NCBI GenBank assembly: GCA_027922465.2
Contig: BQMF02000053.1
Span: 930,001 to 994,000 of the forward strand
Reading direction: 5' to 3'
Length of the DNA: 64,000 bases
DNA from: Turritopsis dohrnii
Taxonomy: Eukaryota; Cnidaria; Hydrozoa; Anthoathecata; Oceaniidae
The notes beneath the pieces are model-generated. The model was not told where the DNA came from and made no database searches. It saw only the letters and a program-made list of their open reading frames with translations. This document shows positions 1 through 11,954 of the stretch, piece after piece (position 1 is the first letter of the stretch; every line of letters begins with the position of its first letter). The translations under genes and the position numbers were made by a program.

Positions 1-1185
1 ATTCAATTCTGTTCTATTCTGTTTCATTTAGTTCTAACATAAAATCAACATTCCCAATTTTGAAGTTAAAGTAGCTTTACTTTAAAATTATGCATTAACC
101 TAATGGTAGTATTGAACTTATCAGAGACAATCGAAGAAATAAAGCGATCATATAACCTTACATAAATAGTTGTATAACTTTCTATATGACGTCTTCTATA
201 TCCTTGCCAAAAGAGTTTCATTAAACCCTTTACGCTTGCTGTTTTTTTGCTTACGCAACCATGAAAGGAGATTCATATCGCTATAGAATCATAACAAAGT
301 AAAATTACATTGGATAATGCAGTCAAAAATCGAAAAGCGGAAATTAATGTAAGCGAACAAGGAAGGTTTACAATTGATTCTATCTGTTTTTTCCCTAGAA
401 GAATACTTGTGAGTCTGAAGAGAAAAATCTCAATTCCAAACATTTAAACATGAACACAACGTTGTGTCAAAGTTGTGTTACATTCTCTACCGTTGAATTA
501 GAAAATGCTAAATGCAATCTTGTTGCTTTGACGATAATATCGATGACAAAAATCTAACGACTTTCGATAAATCTAAAACAATTTAGTTAAAAAAATTTTT
601 CTAGAGATTCGTCTCAATTATGTTAAACTTTCTGATAAAAGTGGAAAGAAGAAATCATAGCAATCTATTAAGATTGACTTTTAGAAATTCCATCCTTTCA
701 AGTTCAAATTATTTACAGTGGTCGTTTCTTTGTTTCTTGTGTGGGGAGAAGGGAATACTATGTACGACCAAAAAGATGCTACAAAAATATTAAATTTATT
801 TCTTGTGATCCAGCACAATGAAATATTAAATTTATTCATTTCTAACACAATAAATACATCATGACTCAACACTTTTATAAAGTTCCCTGACTCACCTATC
901 TCTATGGACATTTCGGATTATTGTTGGAACACCGAGTTTGATACATACACTGTTCCACAAGATTTCGTAAGTCAATTAAAATAATATTCAAAGACAATAG
1001 CTACTTGTAATAGATAAAGAATAATAAGATACTTTTGTTTTCAGCACCAAATTCAAATGTTCAAAGCGAAAGAAAAATTGATATTCAGACACACTAACAT
1101 TTAGGAACTGTCCAATCTATTTTTTCAAGGAATTTCAAATGTGATGACAGGGCGAATGGTCATAGTTAGCTTTTGTTTCATTTCA
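1..1185. other. No gene recognised
   Basis: AT-rich sequence downstream of the secreted-protein gene on the minus strand. The short open frames lack homology I recognise. A splice-acceptor-like site near 950 (minus) leads into a short Cys-rich frame that stops after about 16 codons; I do not support it as an exon. Confidence 0.4.
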
Positions 1186-2310
1186 TTAAACTGAAGTAGC
1201 TAACCACATTTTAAAATAGGCATATACAAGTTTGATATCCTTTATTGTTCTTGCAACAACTTCCAAATTGCTGTTATTGCATTTATCTGCTTTTCCTTTG
1301 GGATATGTACTTGGAAATTGAATGTTTTTGTTCCAGATATCGTTTTTTCGTCCTTCGCATGGACGTATAAACAGACTCTAAAACGGTAAAGAGGATATTT
1401 TGAGGATATTTTTTGAACTTCCTTTTGTGAAAGGTTTCAGGGACGCTTAAACAAAAAAAACAAACGTTTCGAACCTCGGTGTAATTTTTAAGGGCTTGAG
1501 AATCTTTGAGCATATTTTCGGACAATTTGTAGACAGGAACTAATAAACTCGGTCTGTTTTGTCCCCAATTTGTTGTCATTCTCTTCAAGGTAACTGCATA
1601 TTGTTCCACCACTTCATTCATGAATGTCATCATCTTAACCAGCTTTGTGAAACAATAAAGCGAATTTATATTGCAATACTGATATAATATGATAATAACA
1701 TCTCTATTGTTCTGAGTCACAAAACATTTAAGATTTTACTTACCGGAATGTTTTGACCTAGCTTATCCAATTCTTTGAAAACACGGACCGCACGTGCACA
1801 TTGACCAGTTACTTTCAGTGTGATACCATTCTGACAAAAAAGACGAGAAAGTATTTTCAATTATGGAAAAACTATGAATCCTTGATATCTAACAACTAAA
1901 AAGTATTACTATGTGTTGGTTTGCAGCAACAATATATCTTGATGTTTGAAACAGTTTCCTTTGACATTTCAATTTCAATTCGGCAATGTCACAGAAATTG
2001 TTAAACGTGTTCCTCTTATTAGGTATTAACTCCATCGACTCTGCAATTGTGACTGCCATCAAACAAACTAAAAACGGACATTTGTGCTTTTGAATCTTTA
2101 TACTTAAAGAGTATGTTCATCAGACAAATTGTTACCATTACGTTAATATTGTGAAAGCAGTTATAAAAGTAGTTGAGCAAATGACCCCCACTGAACTAAA
2201 CCAAACACATTTCACAAGGTTTACACAATAAAGTCTGATGGTAGCGATTTGTCAGACGAATAAAAGGTATCTCATGACTTACATCCAAAAGAAGTTATTG
2301 CAAATGACAT
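1186..2310 (-). CDS. Secreted helical (cytokine-like) protein, five exons
   Basis: Family not recognised by name. Exons on the minus strand: 2310-2283 (28 nt, begins ATG, donor GGAT|GTAAGT), 2067-1910, 1830-1744, 1678-1475, and a last exon ending in TAA at 1186. Exons 1-4 join cleanly in phases 1, 0, 0 and give 159 codons. The N-terminus is a typical signal peptide (starts MSFAITSFGF, hydrophobic to about residue 19). The mature part is Cys-containing and mostly amphipathic helix. The last exon carries DKCNNSNLEVV and then an aromatic-rich helix. Its junction is unresolved: the GAG|GT donor at 1475 is phase 0, whereas the AGs at about 1287-1310 open the helical frame in phase 1 or 2. A small indel or an unrecognised acceptor is therefore possible. 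The paralogue at 53063-55675 has the same 28-nt first exon and the same layout. A four-helix cytokine-like fold is inferred, not shown. Confidence 0.65.
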
Positions 2311-5298
2311 TTTTGATTTTTTTAACATCTCAGGTGCCATTTGGACTTGTGTCCACTAATGTTAATATATATACGATACTATTGCATAACGCCTTTGTTT
2401 GAAATTCATTTGCAGGTGCTTTCCCTATGCTTATATTTTACTAGAGAATTGCATCAGAGAATTTCATGTTACCTGGGATGGCCCCACAATCTTTTGGTGT
2501 TGTTCGGCAACCCTTTCTGTTTCAGTATTCGTTTCAGCGGAAGAAAATAGAAACATCATGAAAAGACATTCCATGATAAAATGAATTTTGATAGCCGTCA
2601 TAATTTTTATTCAGCATATGTTCATGGGGCAAGGAACTCATGCGATGTTTTATCATTGATGGCACCAGGTCCTTAACAAATGAAGAGAAGAGGAATAAAA
2701 ATGGGCAAACGTACTAAAAAACAACAAGCAATAACGTAAATTGATATATTTTCTTATTTTATGATTGTCTCAGATTCTTTCAGAAAATGCAACAGGGAAA
2801 AACAACATGAAAGTATTGATAAAACTAAACAGCGATCATGCATGATAATATACGTAATTCTTAACGTGCAACAATAGAGAAGACTCTTTAGTGGCTCCAG
2901 TAAAGGGAATTTTCTTAAGGACATGATACTTTTGATAATATAAATAACATTATGACTAAAGTAACATAAAGTAATTATATAGCAAGTATCACGTGATATC
3001 TTTAATCAGCCTATTGATAAATTCACTGCCTCAAAACCTTTCAATTTACAATATCTCATAGAATTGAATAAACAGCAATTCAGGCACTAATGTCATTAAT
3101 GCTTCATACTTACGAAGGTTGTAGACATTATATCCTCTTTTGTAAAGGTTTTGTATAGGTTCATCAAAAAATGCATGATATGCATCTATTGAAAAAGATA
3201 ATTCGTGAACAAAAGTGACCAATCGTAATGAATACAAAAAGACAGAGTGCTTAATTTGTTTGGACATCCATCATCTTTTTCGCAGCACTTTAGATAAAGT
3301 TTAACTGAAAACGTCTTAAAACAAACGAGAGATCAACAAAAGAGATCTTTCCTGTAAAATATTTTCCAAAATCAGATTCTTTGCATTAGTTTTAGAAAAT
3401 GACTCAGGACGTTCTTTGTTTTTGTTTTTGTTGTTATTATTTTTTTCAGAGTATATCATTCAAAAAAAATGTCAAGTATGTTTAAAATCCAACCAAATTC
3501 GTAACAGTACTGTAGTGTTTCATCGAAATAACGATGAAAATCCAAGATAAGATTTAAACGAATAGGGAATTTTCCAATGAATATAGCGAAACTATTCTCT
3601 GCTTTTTCAGCAAATCAACCCAGAAAAGAACAGGAAAAAAACCGTTAATAAACTCCAAATAAACCGAATGACTGAGCAATGATTTATTAACGGATGAATT
3701 ATAGTAAGTTCAACACATGTTATCGTTTGCTATATGCTTTTTTTTTCGTATGGGAAGTAAAAGAACCACAAATGAAAAATGTTGAGCTTGTTAGTTCATT
3801 GATATCGTTTCGTAACTTTTGTTTGTTTCATACTACGCAGCTTCTGATAGAAGATTGTTTCTTGATTGTTTCTTGATAAATTGTATTGCATAAATTCACA
3901 ATAAACCTACGTTCTACTTATGAAAGAGGAAGCGACAATATCAAACTATGATTACAAAAGTCCAACGTGACAAAAACATTTACTTAGATCAACCAAGAAG
4001 ACGCTACATGGACACTTCTCTAAAGGAAGGTATGAAAGATAAAGCAAACAAAACTCCAGAGATACAAAGATTGGATCATTGCATTTGATAAAAGCTTGTT
4101 AGCGGCGAAAGTATGATGGAATGGCTGTCAAGCCAATGCTCCAATCAGGACATTTAATAAAAAGACTGTAAAGTTTAACAAACAACAGTCAACCTGCTAA
4201 AATTGACGGCTTGTATGTGCGAATCCTGTTTGCATAAAAAACAAACTTTAGCTATCTCAGGAAGTAGATAACATTCACTTTTCCAAGAGTCATCAGTTCT
4301 TCGTACTTTAAGCTTTTCCAGACAACAGATGGAAACCCTATGGTTCAAAGTTCATTTTCTTTTGAGAGAATAACGATTTTCAGCTAAAATTTAAGATCCT
4401 AAAAGTAAAGTGTTAATTCTTTTGCTTCTGTCGCGATAATGATCCAAATGTTAGAAAGGCATAATATTGTTCACTTTCTCCGGAGTATAATTTCAAATTT
4501 GAGGGTCGATGCTATGTGCCTTATGCTTTTACAATACAATATTTTTCTAATGAAAACTTTCGTGACAACTTTAAATCCGAACGAAACATGACATTGATTT
4601 TGATGACGTCATAGCCGCAGTACAATTTAGACCCAAATTTTGCGTTACCCCATCACCTGTATCGCGGACCCTAAAAAACGTCAGTTATCCCTATTGGTTC
4701 CCGAGATATGCAGTGGTTCCCCCGTGATATGAAAACATGAACACAGACTCTTCTCCTACATCCAACTCTGTCGAAAGATATTCTGTAATGTTCCCTGAGG
4801 ACACATTTGCTAACTTGAGTCTGGATACGGTAGGCATTGCGGGAAATTCAAATGCTGTACAAAGCAGAACTAGGGATAACGCTTTAACCATATTATATAT
4901 ATGGTATTATACCTCCATGCTTTAACATGGAGAGATAGGGCAGAACTGACCGATTTTGGGCAAGTGTAGTACTAGAAGACTTAATAATAAAGCAAAACGG
5001 TCGAATCGAGTAAAAAGCACAATTGATACGTTATAAATATTGAAAACTTGTGTTCTGGGAAGGTTTTCTGCAAGAAAGTTATTTTGGGTTTGATTTTGAG
5101 CATTGTGGTCAAAATTTGGTCCATTCAAAACAATGACGTCAGTTATTGTTTATTTGTTGATAACTTCTAAGACACATAAAAATACAAACATTGACAAAAA
5201 TATTATTTCAATTAGAGCAAAAAGTTTCTTCAAGCATTTTTGCCAAAACAGCAGACCTAATTTTTGTTGACACTATTCAAAGCAATATTTCCCCAATA
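2311..5298. other. Mostly featureless; possible exon fragment at 3046-3267 (-)
   Basis: At 3267-3110 (minus) there is a helical, exon-like reading frame (MSKQIKHSVFLYSLRLV...) with a GTAAGT donor inside it near 3114. After a possible acceptor near 3026 it is followed by a short frame reading EFINRLIKDIT. This may be a decayed relative of the secreted helical gene next door. The phases do not join, so it is not called as a gene. I see nothing else supportable. Confidence 0.25.
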
Positions 5299-5508
5299 GA
5301 CATTTCCCGAGTTTATTTTTTATCAAGCTCCGCCTCGTTTTCGCAATGGTTAATATGGTAACGAAATGTCACGGGACTCATTTCAGTAATGTGCAATAAG
5401 TGTAATAATTGTGATAATGTTAATGATTGAGCACAAGAGATTCGATTGTCATAGTAACGCAATTGAAAACGAGGCGGAGTGTGATAAAAAATAAACTCGG
5501 GAAAGGTC
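5299..5508. mobile_element. MITE with about 60-bp TIRs, TA target duplication
   Basis: The ends GACATTTCCCGAGTTTATTT and, on the other strand, GACCTTTCCCGAGTTTATTT form inverted repeats of about 60 bp around a short centre. TA flanks both sides (5297-5298 and 5509-5510), as for Tc1/mariner-type elements. It carries no coding sequence. The terminal GAC(C/A)TTTCCCGA is shared with the MITEs at 53539 and 62339. Confidence 0.75.
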
Positions 5509-6600
5509 TATTACAAATTATTAAAAACAACAAACTAGTGGGCTATAGGTTGTCTCCTAAAGTCTGCACAATAAGCCAAACCTCCACTACCCTAGAACAA
5601 GGGAAAACTTGCACTGAAATTCATGCAAAGCGAAATTAACACACGACCTCACCCACGAACGTCATTCGCAAATAATCTCCAGACTAAAACTGCTAACATT
5701 TAAATCCTATTTGAACTTTATATATTCAGTAAAGACAGCCTTGGAGTATATTTTTAATTTCTATGAGGTATTTTCAATCATTTCTTTTGGGACACAGAAC
5801 CAGATTTTTTGTCCTTGATATTCCAGAAATAAATTACCACTAGCTACATGCAAAATAAATTTTTCTGGATTTCAAAAATCTTTTCTCTCTTTTTCCCTGG
5901 GAATTTCATAGCTCTTGTTCAAAGTCCATAGAATAAGTAACTGCTACGAAACTTCATTTCAAATCAGAAGACAAAACAGAATACAATTTCGTTGAAATCG
6001 AAAGTAATCCCAGCCAGAGGAACTTTTATCCTTAGGAAAAAAAAACGCTCTTTTTTTCGGGTTTTTTTTTTGCAAAGGGATTTCATTTGGCGAACGGGAC
6101 ATTATGTTAAATTTGGCGGGGATTTAATTTGGCGAATAGCGATTTTTCAAAATATTGGCAGATATTTAATTTGGCGAATTTGGTCCAAATCCTCCCCAAA
6201 TTTTATACACTTAAGCCATTTGATTTTTCAAATACGCGCAAGTATTTGATTAAACAATAGATTAACGGAGCCGTGTGCGCTGAAACGTTTTGTATAAAAA
6301 GAGCAATTTTAAATTGTGATATATTAAATTGTGAGTTTCGGTTGTAGTTTAACAATGAAACCGAAAAGACAGTTAACACGTTCAAAGTTACTTTATTAGC
6401 CTATACTGCTGCACCGCTTATGACGAAGCTGTAGGTTTAAGGGCTTTACTAACAAATGACCGAGACATTATACCTATGGGAAAGGCGGCAAGCGTTATAT
6501 ATGGCATTGAAAGCCAATCAGTGTCCTCCTAAAAGAAATTGCAAAGTTAAGCAAAATCAGAGTTTTATGCAGTTCGTTCCGAGTCCCTTTTAATAAAGTC
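5509..6600. repeat. Unassigned region with TTTGGCGAA direct repeats at 6075-6190
   Basis: Between 6075 and 6190 the motif ATTTAATTTGGCGAA and close variants occur four times in the same direction at irregular spacing of about 25-45 bp. This is probably part of a decayed repeat element. I see no gene in the rest. Confidence 0.35.
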
Positions 6601-7255
6601 CAGTCTTTCGAAAAGAGATTGAAAAGTTCAAACTCCATTCCAACTTAATGTCTTTTCTTTCCAAACTGTGTTACAACGGGTTACAAAGTGTTACAAGATC
6701 GAACTATTTATAATATTTAACTATTTTATATATTTATATATTTTATATGTTTATATCATTTATATTATTTATTCATTATTATTTATATTTATATATATGT
6801 GAGAATTTTGAGGAAATGGTTCCGTCGATGTTGACTTTACACGTATGAAATTTGAAGAACATCTCAAACGATGAAAGTTGAACGAGGAAAGAGATGGATG
6901 CTTGAGTTAATTTTCATTATGGACTTAGAATATACAAAGCAGACATTACACAAATTGATCGCAGTTGCTTCCATATTTCAAATAAAGTTAATTGTCTTTG
7001 CTCCTACCATCATATCATCAGTGCACTTGAGTTTCTCGACGGATGAAAGCTGACCAATGGAACACAGTTTCACAACAAAAGAATTTAAATTCGAATGGAG
7101 TTAGGCCTTGTAACACCTTGTAACGCCTTGTAACCCGTTGTAACTCGTTGTAACACAGTTTGGAAAGAAAAGATTTTAAATTCGAACTTAAATTCGAATG
7201 GAGTTCGACCTTGTAACACCTTGCAACGCATTGTAACCCGTTGTAAGGAATTCGT
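6600..7255. repeat. GTTACAAGG-rich repeat with inverted halves
   Basis: At 6640-6705 a block reads CTCCATTCCAACTTAA, then CTTTCCAAACTGTGTTACAA, GGGTTACAAAGTGTTACAAG. The same block occurs in inverse orientation, twice, at 7085-7250, as runs of TTGTAACACCTTGTAACGCC. The middle is very AT-rich (TATATTTATAT). The layout fits a non-autonomous foldback element; I see no coding sequence. Confidence 0.5.
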
Positions 7256-7819
7256 ATGACAAACTTTGCATATCTTTTGGAATGTCTGGACTCTATTGGA
7301 AGGGACTGAGAACGAATTGTATAGAACTACAGCCTTGCTAAACTATGCAATCCCTTTTTAGAAACGCTGAGTCTATCATAAGGAGCTGGGAACTAACTGT
7401 ATGAAACTGCGATATTGATTAACGTTTTCGTTTTCTGAAATCATGTAGTCCATTCTAAAAGAAATCATGCAGTCCATTCTGATAGAGTCCAGTATAAATA
7501 TGATAGCCATCTTGTTTTGATGAGGGAGTAATTGACGTTTGATCAAAAGTTAAAAATCGCGAAGATTCTCAATTTAAAGTCATCTTTCAACAAAATTATA
7601 TGTGTTTCATACAACCGAATTACTTTTAAAATATTCTTCTGCGTTACGCTTATATGCCTGAGTTTCCGAGCGCATTCCCAATGTGTCCTTGTTGCGACAC
7701 TGATGAAACAAGTATTCAGGATCTTTTAGTATAAGTGTCCAAAATCCTTTGCCATATTTTGCAATGCCTTTACACAAACAAACGTCTTCTTCCCTTGCGA
7801 ATTTTACCCCCGTTTTGGT
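7256..7819. other. No gene recognised
   Basis: AT-rich sequence between the GTTACAAGG repeat and the Crypton-like relic. Reading frames here are short and match nothing I know. Confidence 0.3.
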
Positions 7820-9411
7820 TTATTTATTTACAAGTTCTTTCTTCAAATTCACGTCAGAACTTGTAAGTGGTACAAGCGCTCGATCTACATGCAAGTCGGT
7901 AGTGGCAGAGCTCTCCAAGTTAGCTGGAACGGTATTCGTTATTGTTACATCGTCGTCGTCTTCAGCTTCGACAACAGCTCGTTCAGATGAACTACTTCAG
8001 AGCTGTGACATGATCGTTTCTGCTTGATCGAGTACTTACTGATCGAATGTACGCGCCGTGTTGTTGATTGACCTTAAAACATCCATCATTCCTGCACTCA
8101 CTTCCTTTCGTTTATCGCCAATCAGTTTCTCCATGCGCTGGCTGCGTGAAGCAACGTCTCTTGACAAACTCTTTTGATAAGCCACTTTGGCCACGTGAAA
8201 ACTGTGCTTTTGGTCACGGGAAACAATTATCTTTCCGATTGGCTGAGTCTCTCCGCACTTTCCGTCTCCACAATTTGTAGGTAGCGAGTCGGATGTATGT
8301 ATTTGCCAATAGCTTCGTGAACGAGGACGCTCATGGCTCATGGTTACGAGCAAATAGTTGCAGTCGGGATTTAGTTTCGGTCGCACTAACTGGATATAAA
8401 AATCAAAAATCACCATAGTTTCAGAATCGAGAATCACAGTGTCAAATAAATATCTATCGGCAGTTTTGAATTCCCTCTGATCGATATAACCTCCATTTGT
8501 CTTTGCTTTATTAATCATTTCTATAGTTAAGTATTGGTAGGTCATTGGTCCGGAGCACTTAACCCGAGCAAATAAATACGTAGCAATGAATGTCGTTGCA
8601 AACGCCAGTTGAGATGCCGACACGTTTCGTTGGCCTCTGCATTCTTGTAGGATGTCCTTAAAACGGTTGATGTGATATGGGATGACGTTTTCTATTTCCG
8701 CCCACCTTTTTCGAGCTATGAGCGTTTCCAAATCCAGGTTGCGAGAATACTCGAGTCTCTTTCTCTTTCCGAGATTTTCTTTACCACATCGTATGTAAAC
8801 TTCGGTGACGGCAAAACAACGTAAAGTGCTGTCGGATACACCATTCGCTTGTCGAAAGTCCAGTACGTCTGATCAACGATGCCGAACAACTTAGTTTCCA
8901 ATCTTCTTCAAGAGTTTTAAGAAAGTCCATAATGATGGAGGGTGTACCTAAGCAACGATCGACGAATTCTTCGGTTAAACACGATTCGAATTCCAGGTCG
9001 TCAACACTAGCCATTAAAAACTTCATACATCGTTGTGCACATTACTTCGCTTCTTTTTCAGACTTCCCTCCTCCACATGGTGTATGCAGCCAGTTTAAAA
9101 ACGTCTTTCCAATACCGTCGTTAATAGAAAAAGAAGGTTTGTGCGCCGTACATACTTTCTTTCTGGTTGGTTGCTGTGATTCGACTTCTTCCCTTTTAAT
9201 GTCCGGTGCTTCGTCAAAATAGTAATACCAATAATGTCTGACATCGTTATGCTTCACTTACGTAGACCTCGACTACTTTTAAAATCGATGTGTAGGCAGT
9301 TCCTGGACAGATGTAAATATTTCTGTCGTTTGGACGTAACACCAGCTTTCTCTTGTGTTTAGCGGCGCCATTGATTCCAACCCAGTTCACAGTTGATGTT
9401 CTCTTCGACAT
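7820..9411 (-). pseudogene. Decayed Crypton-like (tyrosine-recombinase type) element gene
   Basis: Minus-strand fragments follow the order of a protein family I know from cnidarian and mollusc genomes. The frame starts at ATG 9411 (MSKRTSTVNWVGINGAA). It then continues through a segment with TFLNWLHTPCGGGKSEKEAK, CMKFLMASVDDLEFE and CLGTPSIIMDFLKTLEEDWK, and LDFRQANG. The last long frame (8036 to about 8880) contains KCSGPMTYQYLTIEMINKAK and ends with VSRDQKHSFHVAKVAYQKS. That HS...Y block resembles the C-terminal catalytic end of tyrosine recombinases (inference). Breaks: a frame change near 9258, an in-frame TAA near 9039-9041, and a frame change near 8885. An acidic tail frame (7820-7992) could be joined by a 45-nt intron with a GTAAGT donor at 8038; this is uncertain. 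The open frames on the opposite strand are shadows. Confidence 0.6.
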
Positions 9412-10128
9412 TTTAAAACTTTTTTATTTTTTTAAAAACATTTTTTACAACTTTAAGCTTATAACTTAACGATTTACACAAATAAGAAAAACGAATACTT
9501 GGTTCTTTAAAATTGGATGACATATTTATACCATAATGTGCTTCATTCCTTTTCATTCATTCAGTCATTCCTTTTGACAAAGGAACAGCGTATTTCTTTT
9601 TAATGGTGTAGCTACACGAACTATTCCATTACAAAGGCAATAGTTCGTGCCTTACTTAGTGAACAATTAAGACTTAATAAAAAAGAAACAATTTGGAGTG
9701 CGCATGCGCAATGAAAGAAAACAATCCTGGACACTCCATTTTGATCTCCCCAGTAGTGAACGAACTTTTCAGTCACAAAGGAACAAGAGTGCACGATTTC
9801 TACAACAATCAAACATGGAGAACATTGCAGGTTGATTAAGCGTGTCAAACCTCTGTTCATTGTCAAACTATTCCCAAGGGCCTTTCAACCAAAGTTTGAA
9901 TGTGGAAAGCGACGCGAGTCAAAATTGTAAAGCTACAATAAGGTAAATATTTAACAGCTGAAGACTTCTGTTGACGCAATCCTTCGCGCAGTTTTCTAAT
10001 TAAGGAAAAGTTTCTTATGAAAATGTGATCAGTAGTAGCATGTGAAAATCCAATGATGATATTAGAAATTTTAAAATTATTTATTTGGAAAACTTATTGT
10101 TATTGTTGCTGTAATAAATTTCTTTCAA
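9412..10128. other. No gene recognised
   Basis: A spacer between the Crypton-like relic and the minisatellite. A short imperfect inverted repeat around 9608-9652 (ACGAACTATT...AATAGTTCGT) is the only structure I see. Confidence 0.3.
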
Positions 10129-10810
10129 GTTTTGACATAATATGAATATCGGAAGAGAGGTTTTGACATAATATGAATATCGGAAGAGGAGTTTTGACAT
10201 AATATGAATATCGGAAGAGGAGTTTTGACATAATATGAATATCGGAAGAGGAGTTTTGACATAATATGAATATCGGAAGAGGAGTTTTGACATAACATGA
10301 ATATCGGAAGAGGAGTTTTGACATAACATGAATATCGGAAGAGGAGTTTTGACATAACATGAATATCGGAAGAGGAGTTTTGACATAATATGAATATCGG
10401 AAGAGGAGTTTTGACATAATATGAATATCGGAAGAGGAGTTTTGACATAACATGAATATCGGAAGAGGAGTTTTGACATAACATGAATATCGGAAGAGGA
10501 GTTTTGACATAATATGAATATCGGAAGAGGAGTTTTGACATAACATGAATATCGGAAGAGGAGTTTTGACATAATATGAATATCGGAAGAGGAGTTTTGA
10601 CATAATATGAATATCGGAAGAGGAGTTTTGACATAACATGAATATCGGAAGAGGAGTTTTGACATAACATGAATATCGGAAGAGGAGTTTTGACATAACA
10701 TGAATATCGGAAGAGGAGTTTTGACATAACATGAATATCGGAAGAGGAGTTTTGACATAATATGAATATCGGAAGAGGAGTTTTGACATAATATGAATAT
10801 CGGAAGAGGG
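10129..10810. repeat. Minisatellite, 22 copies of a 31-bp unit
   Basis: The unit begins GTTTTGACATAATATGAATA and ends TCGGAAGAGGA. It repeats exactly 22 times (682 bp) with no length variation. Units differ almost only at one position, AATATG (T) or AACATG (C). From left to right the order is TTTTTCCCTTCCTCTTCCCCTT. The first unit ends GAGAG and the last ends GAGGG. Because 31 is not a multiple of 3 and the minus strand lacks stops, all three minus frames stay open through the array and spell the same 31-residue repeat. That is a by-product of the unit, not evidence of a protein. Confidence 0.97.
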
Positions 10811-11950
10811 TCAACTCAGGAGAGGGGATAAGTTGCCACAGGGGAGGGGGAGTCAGAAAATCTTTGAAAAAACGGTTGATATATTTGTGAACAACTCTTT
10901 ACTGTCTGCGCTAATATATATCATTGGTAAATCTATTTGACAATTTTCAGATGAAAGCAATTCAGGAATCACGGCTATAGTAATCTGATAGCAGAGTTCT
11001 GAACAATTAGATTTGCACAAACACAGTAGGCAAAATTATCAAAAGGTCATTGCGGTGGAGAGCATTTCTATTGAAATAGTGGGTGTATTTCTATAGAAAA
11101 ACACTCCTTCTCAGTGTTTTTTCAGCAAATTTGCCCACTGGGAAGTGTGTTAATTTGCCAATTTGAAACCACTGAACTTTTTTGGTGAAAAGTCTTATAA
11201 AGTGCTTGAAAAAATGTGACGGAAATGTGCGAAGCGCGTATTTTTAGTTCTGCAAATCCCAAAGCAAAAAATGATTGAAAACTTTTTCACAAGAAATTTG
11301 ATTTCTTTTTTAATTTGGTGCACACAGTATATGAATTTATGCAAAAACTTATAAAGTATTAGCGAAACCACAATATAAACGAAACATTGCGGAAAGCGGA
11401 TGTGGTAACCCCTGCATAGAATGAGAAATGGATCTGGAAACAAGTAGCTGACCAATCAAAACAGCAGACAAATGAGGTTAAAGAAATTAATGGAATTTTC
11501 GTAAAGATTCGTTGCAGAAAACCTGGCTGACCTTTCTCACAACCTTTATTACGGTTCATTATCTTTAAGACATGCAAGTTTTATAACCTGTTATAACTTG
11601 ATTTTCAAGCTTCAAGGGAAACCTTTATAAAATTTGATCATAAAATCTACTTCCATGGTCTTCAAAAGCTTGTTATATGAACGTATTAATAAATTAAACC
11701 TCTTGAAATTCACGATACAATTTATCCAGAGATTTATCCAGAGATTTTGCGTTTTTATTGTCTATGACAATATTATACAGAATTTGATTCAATAATGTTG
11801 ATAGAATAAAAGAGAGGAGTCTTATCCTAAAAAATGCACAATCATCGATGTCGATGAGACTCTTACGAAGCGAAGAAAAAATGGCTGATTTCACGAATAT
11901 AAAATGTTAAAAAAATAATATACAAAAAAAACAACATATAATTGTTTGTC
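10811..11950. repeat. Mostly featureless; partial CCCAG-type MITE at about 11075-11142
   Basis: The stretch ending GCAAATTTGCCCACTGGG (11142) matches the right end of the 121-bp elements at 14542 and 15006. A left end is not clear. I see no other gene or repeat. Confidence 0.4.
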
Positions 11951-11954
11951 ATAG

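Noticed and set aside
7749..8027. 92-aa serine-rich plus-strand ORF
   Set aside because: It is antisense to the acidic C-terminal frame of the Crypton-like relic and has no support of its own.
10129..10810. CRISPR array or bacterial promoter (TTGACA ... TATGAAT) in the tandem repeat
   Set aside because: There are no spacers between units, and the window is eukaryotic, so the promoter-like words are chance.
10081..10814. Three overlapping 225-229 aa minus-strand ORFs with repeats of SSSDIH and YVKTPLPIF
   Set aside because: They are the three frames of the 31-bp minisatellite, whose unit lacks minus-strand stops. No independent coding evidence.
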